A stretch of 64,000 bases of DNA from positions 684,223-748,222 of the forward strand of contig MNCI01005867.1 in assembly GCA_015680685.1 (NCBI GenBank), written 5' to 3'. The stretch comes from Gnetum montanum. Taxonomy: Eukaryota > Streptophyta > Gnetopsida > Gnetales > Gnetaceae. Under the pieces are notes generated by a model. It was not told where the DNA came from. It searched no databases and saw nothing but the letters and a program-made list of their open reading frames with translations. Each line of letters starts with the position of its first letter. Positions within the stretch are counted from its first letter, which is position 1. The position numbers and the translations under genes are program-made. Of this stretch, positions 57,665 through 64,000 are shown piece by piece.

Positions 57665-58546
57665 TGATGGGACGCAATATCGCATCCATCACAATATTGC
57701 ATCCCCCACGATATCGCGTCCATCGCGATATTGCATCCCCCATGATATCGCGTATGCGATATCGCGTCTTCCCCTACGATATCGTGTACGTGATATCACA
57801 GTCCGTCGCCATGTCTATAAATAAGAGGCGGCTCTCCCTTGTTTCATAACTTTAGATTAGATTGTAGCAAAACTTTGGTAGTTTGATCCCTCTAGAGATA
57901 GATTATTTTTCCCGTGTCTGCCTACAGTGTGGTGAATGTAATTGTACGACATCCTTTATTTGAGTGTGACGTACTTGGACACGTATATGATCGGCAATAA
58001 AGATTGAGATTACTTCATCATTGCAGCATTCACTTTGTTTATTTATTTATTTAATTGTTATTTACTGCTTTCCTAATTAGTCTCTCTCACCCTTAAACTC
58101 ATGTTAAAACGTGGAATGAGTATGACTTGATTACGAGCATTTAAGTGTGACTACTTGGTAACCTAGTGGCGTACCTAGGATCTGCACTTGGTAATCCTAG
58201 TGGTAGTCATGCATGAAGTCCAAGATGTGTATGGATAATCAAGGAATGGATGCTCATCGCACTTAGGCTATATTAGATTCTCTTACCCTTTTCTTGCTAG
58301 CTTAGTTAATATTACTTTCTATTGCCTTTAGGAGTAGCATTAGATTAGAAACACATCATACACCTCACCTTGGACTAAACCATACGTGACAAATATAATA
58401 CTAGTCTAGGTGGGAAGACAACAAATTGCGACCTAAGGATAACTGTCTAGGTGCCACAACTAGTTTGTCTGTGGAGTTTGACCAGATCGCACGTGAAAAC
58501 ACTCGTATTTGTATGGTTGAGTGTAGGGGTATCTTGCCACTCATCA
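57665..58546 (+). repeat. E7 3' LTR
   Basis: 882 bp. Eight GATATC-type units (57671-57808) against five in the 5' LTR; many units show CG to TG or CA decay. TATAAATA at 57816-57823. Ends CACTCATCA. Confidence 0.92.
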
Positions 58547-59790
58547 GCTAGGTTAGTGGTGAAAGGCTATGCATAGAAACTAGGTATAGACTTTCAAAAT
58601 TTTTTTTCTCTAGTGGTGAAACACTCTTCTATGCATTTAGTGTTATCTTTGGTTGCTTACATGGATTTAGTGCTAAAAAAACTTGACATAAAAAAAAACA
58701 TTCCTCCATGAAGATTTGAAGGAGGAAATATACATGAAACAACCAGAAGGATATGGAAAATAACAAGGTTCAGGTCTAGTTTGTAGACTGAAAAAGAGCT
58801 TATATGGTTTGAAGCAATCCCCTAGGTAGTGGTATAAAAGGTTTGATACCTTCATGAAGAGGCTAACTTACTAGAGAAACAATCTAGACCACTGTGTGTA
58901 TTTTTGTGAATATGTTTTAGGTAAGTTTATGGTGTTGTTGCTATATGTTGATGATATGTTAATTACTAGAAATGATATGATGTAGATAAAATGTCTAAAG
59001 TTGGAAATGGGCAAAGAATTTTCCATGAAGGATTTGGGACAAGCAAAGAAAATTCTTGGAATGAATATTTATAGGAATAGAGAAAGGAAGAGGCTATGGT
59101 TGATTCAGGAATAATACATTGATAAGGTTCTGAAATGTTTCAACATTGAGGATGAAACACCTGTAAGTACACCTCTTTTAGCATGATTTAATTTATCAAA
59201 GAGGGACTATCCAAAGTCAAAGGAAAATTTCAAAAATGTGAAGAATGTCCCATATACTTCTACTATTGGGTCATTAATGTATGTCATGGCTTGTACATGT
59301 CCTAAATACTTATGTTAATGGATTTAAAAATATTTAAAGGGAAAAAAATGGATTGCTTGTGTTTTGGAGATGTTGATATGCACATTGAAGGTTTTGTAGA
59401 TGCAAACTTTGCTATTGATCATGATATAAGACACTCCACTACAAGGTACACGTTTATTTTTGGTGGTGTAGTAGTGAGTTGGTTGTTACATCTATAATCA
59501 TTGGTAACTTTATCTACAATCGAATTAGAATATGTAGCCCTCATGAGAGCATGTAAGGAGATGTTATGGATTAAGACATTCTTATAATCTCTTGGATAAA
59601 ATAGCAAAGGTATGCTATGTCTTGTGACCATTTGAGTACAATCCATCTTGCAAAGAATTTTACCTTTCATACATATAGATGTCTAGTTTCACTTCATAAG
59701 AGAAATCATAGAGGATAGTTTGGCGCACGTTTAGGAGGTCCATACAAAGCTTAACATTGCTGATGCTTTAATAAAATCAGTGATAGATGA
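58547..59790 (+). pseudogene. E5c: copia reverse transcriptase and RNase H remnant
   Basis: After E7 the copia frame resumes. Recognisable parts: VLLLYVDDMLITRNDM near 58930-58980 (YVDD catalytic motif), GKEFSMKDLGQAKKILGMNIYR, IGSLMYVMACT, then RNase H: FVDANFAIDHDIRHSTTRYTFIFGG (59312-59497), LSTIELEYVALMRACKEMLWI and IADALIKSVIDD. Numerous stops and shifts. The 3' LTR of copia is not in the window; E8 interrupts here. Confidence 0.85.
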
Positions 59791-60707
59791 TGATGGGACG
59801 CGATATTGCATGGGCCGCAATATCTTGTACGCTGTGATATCGCATCCCCCTTGATATCGCATGGGCCGCGATATTGCGTACGCCACGATATTGCATCCTC
59901 CTCGATATCACGTCTTCCCCTGCGATATCATGTACGCAATATCGCAGTCTGCCACAATGTCTATAAATAAGAAGTGGCTCTCCCTTGTTTATCATCGTAG
60001 AGTAGAAGTAGCGAAGCTCTAGCAGTTTGATAGCTCTAGAGATAGATTATTTTTCCCCGTGTCTACTCGTAGTGTGGTGAATGTAGTTGTACGACATTCT
60101 TTATTCGAGTGTGATGTACTTGGACATGCACATGATCGGCAATAAAGATCGAGATTACTTCATTATTGTAGCATTCACTTTGTTATTTATTTGTTTATTT
60201 AATTGTCATTTATAGCTTTCTGTCTCACCTTTAAACTCCTAGTAACACAGAATGAGTACGACTTGAGTACGAGCATTTAAGTGTGACTACTTGGTAACAT
60301 AGTGGTGTACCTAGGATCTGCGCTTGGTAATCCCAGTGGTAGTTGTGCACAAAGTCCAAGATGTGTATGGATGATCAAGGAATGGATGCTCATCGCACTT
60401 AGGCTAGATTAGATTTTCTTACCCTTTCTCCCCTATCTTAGCTTAGTTAAGATTACTTTTCATTGCCATCAGGAGTAGCGATTAGATTAGGAACATATCA
60501 TACGCCTCACTCTAGACTAAACCATACGTGACAACTATAATACTAGTCCAGGTGGGAAGACAACAAACTACGACCTAAGGTTAACAATCTAGGTGCCACA
60601 ACTAGTCCATTTGCGAAGTTCGACCGGATCACATGTGAAAATGCTTGTATTCGTATGGTTGAGTGTAGGGGTACCTCACCACTCATCATTGGCACCGTTG
60701 CCAGGGA
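59791..60707 (+). repeat. E8 5' LTR and primer-binding site
   Basis: 898 bp with nine GATATC-type units (59796-59948), the largest cluster in the window. TATAAATA at 59962-59969. AATAAAGATCGAG poly(A) region near 60141. Primer site TGGCACCGTTGCCAGGGA at 60690-60707. Confidence 0.92.
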
Positions 60708-60827
60708 CGGTGCTAGTTATATAGATTAGTTATATCATATAAGATCGTTGTATAGAACTTAATGATATATCTCTTAGGAAGAAGAAATAATTATAAAAAG
60801 TCACATTCAAATACATAACTTTAAAAA

Positions 60828-62813
60828 ATGCCTCTCCTACAAGATTATAATAATGCCACACTTAGTGAGGAAGTTTATTGGAGAACCAATGAACTCTATG
60901 ACGATGAAGATTGGAGTATACAACCTCAAGTGGGAGTTTCCTATAAACATGAACGAAAACAACATCATCCCAACACACGAAAGTATAACTTACCCGATGA
61001 CAATGAACCCCCACTGGCCACTACAAACTTAACACAAATACAAGAGGCCATTCAAATCTCATGTAGGCATTGTAAAGAGAGCCATCTACCTAGGCTTGAT
61101 TTAAATAATTTTCCAAAATTTTCAGGATGCTACGACTTAGATCTGTATCAACATTTACAAGCCTTCTACGATGCCTGCACATGGAATAACATTGATAACG
61201 CGTGGCAAAAACTTAAGCTCTTTCCCATGACACTCGTTGACCAAGTAAAAGTATGGTATAGACCGTTAAAACCAAATTCAATACGACGTTGGTCAACAAT
61301 GGTAGAAGTCTTTAATGAAAAATATCAAACCTATGCAAGAGTGTCAGCCTTGAGGAAACAAATCCAAGGATGGAAACAAGCACAACATGAACCCTTGGAC
61401 ATGGCCTTAGAAAGATATTATGGACTGTTAAACAACTGTCTAGGCCATGGGTTTTTTGAGGAAAGGCTAATGTACCATATCGTTGATGGGCTACGTAATG
61501 AAACAAGAGAGACCTTAGGAATGTATGCCCAAGGTCAACTATATGCCCTACAAGCCCATCAAGTCCAAGAGCTTATTAGACGGGTAGCAAAAGAAGAAGG
61601 AGAAATGGCTAGATGGGAGAGTGTTGAAAAACATCAACGGGACCAAAATTTCAATCTAACAAAGGTCTATAATCATAAAAAGGAGAGATCAAAAAATCTC
61701 AAGGTGGAAACATCATCTTTGCCAATACAACAAACATTAGAAGAAGCCGAGGTAAAGATCAATAAGATGTTGGAATGGACGTATCAAAAGTATGGAGAAT
61801 TTATCAACAATATTAGAGATAGAGTTTTGACAACCCAAGAAGTAGGACAAAACATTCGACATTTAGAGAAAAAGAATGAAGGGAATAAGCGCTCAATTGC
61901 CAATCATACATATGAATGCAACATATGCCTGTACGATCACCCCAAGGGCTAATGCCCAATACTGTTACATTTACATGAGCATTGGGGAAGCACGTTACAT
62001 CCAGAGTTCGTAAAGAAGTACTGTGTTTGATCACAGTGGCAACAATCCTAGTCATGGTGGAGACCACCCTTAGACTGGAGTCACCCTTCATATTATCTGA
62101 ATCTAAACGCTTATCAAGTTCAACATCCTATTTCTTCAGCTAGGACACCATACTCTATTGCACCACAATACTATTCTCCACAATATTATTAACCCATACC
62201 TCCAACACAACCACCACCTTGTGCATCTTATACTCCTCCTAACTTTCAACATTCTCATTCTTTTCCTCCTTCCACAGTGCCACCAATTGTTCCTAAGGTG
62301 TCTGCACCACAACAATAGCCCATGAACAACACTTGTGCTACTACTACTAGCAGTAGTGAAAAACCTCCTCAACATCAAAAGTGTCCTTTCTTTAAACATG
62401 GTCGTAAGAAGGGACAACATAATTCAGAGGGCACTGCATCTTCCAACTTAGCACAAGCCCCACACTGTGATGCACCCTTACCTTCGAATCCAATGCCTCA
62501 TGTAACTTCATCAGGGCTACCAACAAACACTCCAACAACCATACAGCCTAATGAACACAACTATGGGAGGCATCATCCTAATCCTTGCATACCATCTAAT
62601 GGTCACCAACATCATAGTGGGTCAACTCATTATCTGGGAACTACATCGTATAAAGTGCCCAACTATGCTTATTATAATCAAGTGTGTGAACCCTAAGGGG
62701 ATAAGTATGACTGGGCCCCAATACTTCCAACATGCAAGGATCCTCATCTTCCACTTATTATTCCTTGCCATACTCAACTAATTAGTTATGGGGGATATCC
62801 CCCATTTCAATAA
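60828..62813 (+). pseudogene. gag: E8 gag (one frame, nonsense breaks only)
   Basis: Starts MPLLQDYNNATLSEEVYW; 662 codons to the TAA at 62811-62813 in a single frame. The first 374 residues are open: conserved N-terminus, FPKFSGCYDLDLYQHLQAFYDACTW, the capsid-like RRWSTMVEVFNEKYQTYAR, and a coiled-coil-like stretch. The knuckle CNICLYDHPKG then meets TAA at 61950 where E7 has CAA. Later stops (TGA near 62028, TAG near 62050, TAA near 62190, TAG near 62318, TAA at 62694) fit C-to-T; where E7 aligns it has CGA, CAG, CAA and CAA. Ends ISYGGYPPFQ with PPT-like motif 1 (62781-62798). The best-kept gag of the window. Confidence 0.9.
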
Positions 62814-63842
62814 TAAGCAGGATTAATAAATATTTTTCATTTTCTTTGATTTTACAACTTTTTGTTTTCCAATTTTTCATTTTTCAACTTTTTGTTTTAT
62901 CTTTTTTATCTTTTTATCTTTCTTGTGTTTTTGTCTTTTTAGATTTTTGTAAGTAATCTCATCTATGAATAAAACACTCATGTGGATCGTTGGTTGTGGT
63001 GTGTTCTATATTATTAAGTCATGAGTGATCAATTATTTGGAATAGTGAGCCCATTACACCCACTCATCCACTCTATAAATAAGAGGTTCTGTTCGAGGGT
63101 ACAGTGATATTCTTGACATTCTTAAAAACTTAAAATTAATTTTGTGTTCATTGTACCCAGAATGAAGAAGGATGGACCAAGAGGGATGATTGGGGTGTGA
63201 CATCAAGGGGACTTGTGGATTATCCTTGGTGACGTCTGTGGGTGTTATCATGCAACATGGTCGTACTAAGATCCTTGTAGATCTAATGAAAAATGGGAGT
63301 AAGAGTAATCAAAAGGGCACTTCAAAATCAAAGGCTGTTCTAGGGGGTCCCACTGGAAAGACATGCACCCATGCTTGCGGCTTCTCTAGATTCAGTATTC
63401 AAAAAAGAAAAGAAAAAAAAAGAGAAAAGCATAAAAACACAGTGCCATAGAACAAAAGTCACTCGTCCCTTGAACAAAACGCCAAGCGATCATATGCCTT
63501 GTTGTTATGATACTCTCATAGTTGCTCATCATGGGATGAAACAATGCAATGCCATTGTTTAGAGGAATGGACTTGGTCCTGATCTTGGGACGATGGGTTA
63601 ATGACACGTTAATCATGCTTTGCACGCAAGATTCATTGTGCCCTGGCTCAGTTACCTCATATCCCAATCTTTACGATCCCTTTCTCTAGTTCATCTCATC
63701 TCACTGTTCATGTAATTGTAGCCCGTGTCGTGTGTAACATAGAATTCATACCTTGTTCCAGTGATATTTACATGTGTGTGTTTTGTGGAGGTAGTGTAGA
63801 TTTCATTTAACCCTTCTAGTACCCACGGACACTTTAAGTGTG
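62814..63842 (+). other. E8 untranslated interval
   Basis: T-rich TTTTTGTTTTCC-like units (62826-62955), then sequence closely matching E7 52950-53820, including GAGGGTACAGTGATAT, GGGGTGTGACATCAAGGGGA and GGTACTAGAAGGG (reversed). No gene. Confidence 0.65.
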
Positions 63843-64000
63843 TGATGGGATGCGATATCGCATGGGCCGCGATATCGCGGTGCATTGTCATATTTATAAA
63901 TAAGAGGTGGCTCTCCCTTGTTTCATAATCTAGGCCTAGACCATAGGGAAACTCTGGCAGTTTTTCCACTCCAGAGATAGATTAATTTCCATGTGCTTAC
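63843..64000 (+). mobile_element. E9: start of an inserted GATATC-type LTR
   Basis: TGATGGGATGCGATATCGC begins in E8 sequence that in E7 reads AAGTGTGGTTACAC (53813). It has two GATATC units (63849-63884) and TATAAATA at 63895-63902. The R-side sequence (CTCCAGAGATAGATTAATTTCC) is closest to E2. Cut by the window end, so solo LTR and full element cannot be told apart. Confidence 0.85.

Larger units (their letters stand above)
49843..58546 (+). mobile_element. E7: gag plus 3' ORF LTR element without pol
   Basis: Complete insertion in copia reverse transcriptase; GCTAG at 49838-49842 and 58547-58551. 5' LTR 49843-50675 (last base changed, CATCC), primer site 50678-50695, gag 50812-52792, untranslated interval, internal promoter (54168-54255), 3' ORF 54727-57491, PPT 57649-57664, 3' LTR 57665-58546. 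No protease, RT, RNase H or integrase. Keeping the 3' ORF while losing all enzymes is notable. Confidence 0.93.
59791..64000 (+). mobile_element. E8: gag element related to E7, running off the window, split by E9
   Basis: 5' LTR 59791-60688, primer site 60690-60707, gag 60828-62813, then an interval matching E7 52793-53820. E9 is inserted at 63843, just before the expected CTTTGGGG motif. Whether a 3' ORF follows is not visible. The left flank GATGA (59786-59790) is the expected target-site copy. Confidence 0.85.

Noticed and set aside
57671-57808. GATATC palindrome clusters as CRISPR arrays, replication origins or satellite DNA
   Set aside because: They are short, confined to U3 or internal promoters of LTR elements, and always adjoin a TATA box.

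Overview
The window is intergenic heterochromatin from a large-genome seed plant and is almost entirely LTR retrotransposons nested inside one another. I see no intact host gene. The evidence is the Ty3/gypsy elements of Athila type: a primer-binding site complementary to the 3' end of plant tRNA-Asp, reverse transcriptase motif FMDDF, a gag zinc knuckle of form CX2CX3HX4C, and an extra ORF between pol and the 3' LTR. A plant Ty1/copia ruin and an importin-alpha fragment are also present. The species cannot be named from this sequence.

Layout, with names used throughout. E0 (1-468, +) is the right end of an LTR inserted in the 3' LTR of E1. E1 (about 469-36091, -) is an old gag-pro element with a 3' ORF but no reverse transcriptase or integrase. 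Inside E1 sits E2 (6775-27187, +, TSD CACAC), a gag-pro element. Inside E2 sits E3 (9920-23273, -, TSD ACTAC), the only element with a full pol, plus a 3' ORF. Also inside E1 is E4 (28431-33810, -, TSD GATGT/AATGT), a sister of E2. From 36091 to 41058 there is AT-rich sequence holding an importin-alpha pseudogene fragment and a SINE-like piece. From 41059 to 59790 a deleted copia element (E5) is split by E6 (41547-49307, -, TSD GATAG, gag only) and E7 (49843-58546, +, TSD GCTAG, gag plus 3' ORF, no pol). E8 (59791 to beyond 64000, +) is a close relative of E7 and ends the copia remnant. E9 (63843-64000, +) is the start of an LTR inserted in E8.

How the parts fit. All the gypsy elements are one extended family with LTRs beginning TGATG and ending CATCA. 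Every U3 carries a cluster of short self-complementary units just upstream of the TATA box. The unit differs by subfamily: GCGATATCGC in E1, E2, E4, E7, E8 and E9; GTCGAC and GTATAC in E3; degenerate ATCGAT/GGCCT units in E6. The three elements with a 3' ORF (E1, E3, E7) each carry a second, internal copy of the same arrangement upstream of that ORF, using the same unit as their own LTR. A PPT-like AGTCATGGGGG motif occurs at up to three fixed places per element: in the last codons of the gag/pol ORF, downstream of the internal promoter, and at the true 3' PPT. The 3' ORF encodes a protein with a Lys/Arg-rich start, a conserved N-terminal domain and a long coiled coil, and it is kept in two elements that have lost pol. 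My inference is that it is a self-regulating protein module, possibly recognising the family palindromes and also serving the gag-only relatives. None of this is shown experimentally.

The coding regions are all inactivated, mostly by C-to-T or G-to-A nonsense changes (CAG to TAG, CGA to TGA, CAA to TAA, TGG to TAG), as expected of long methylated DNA.
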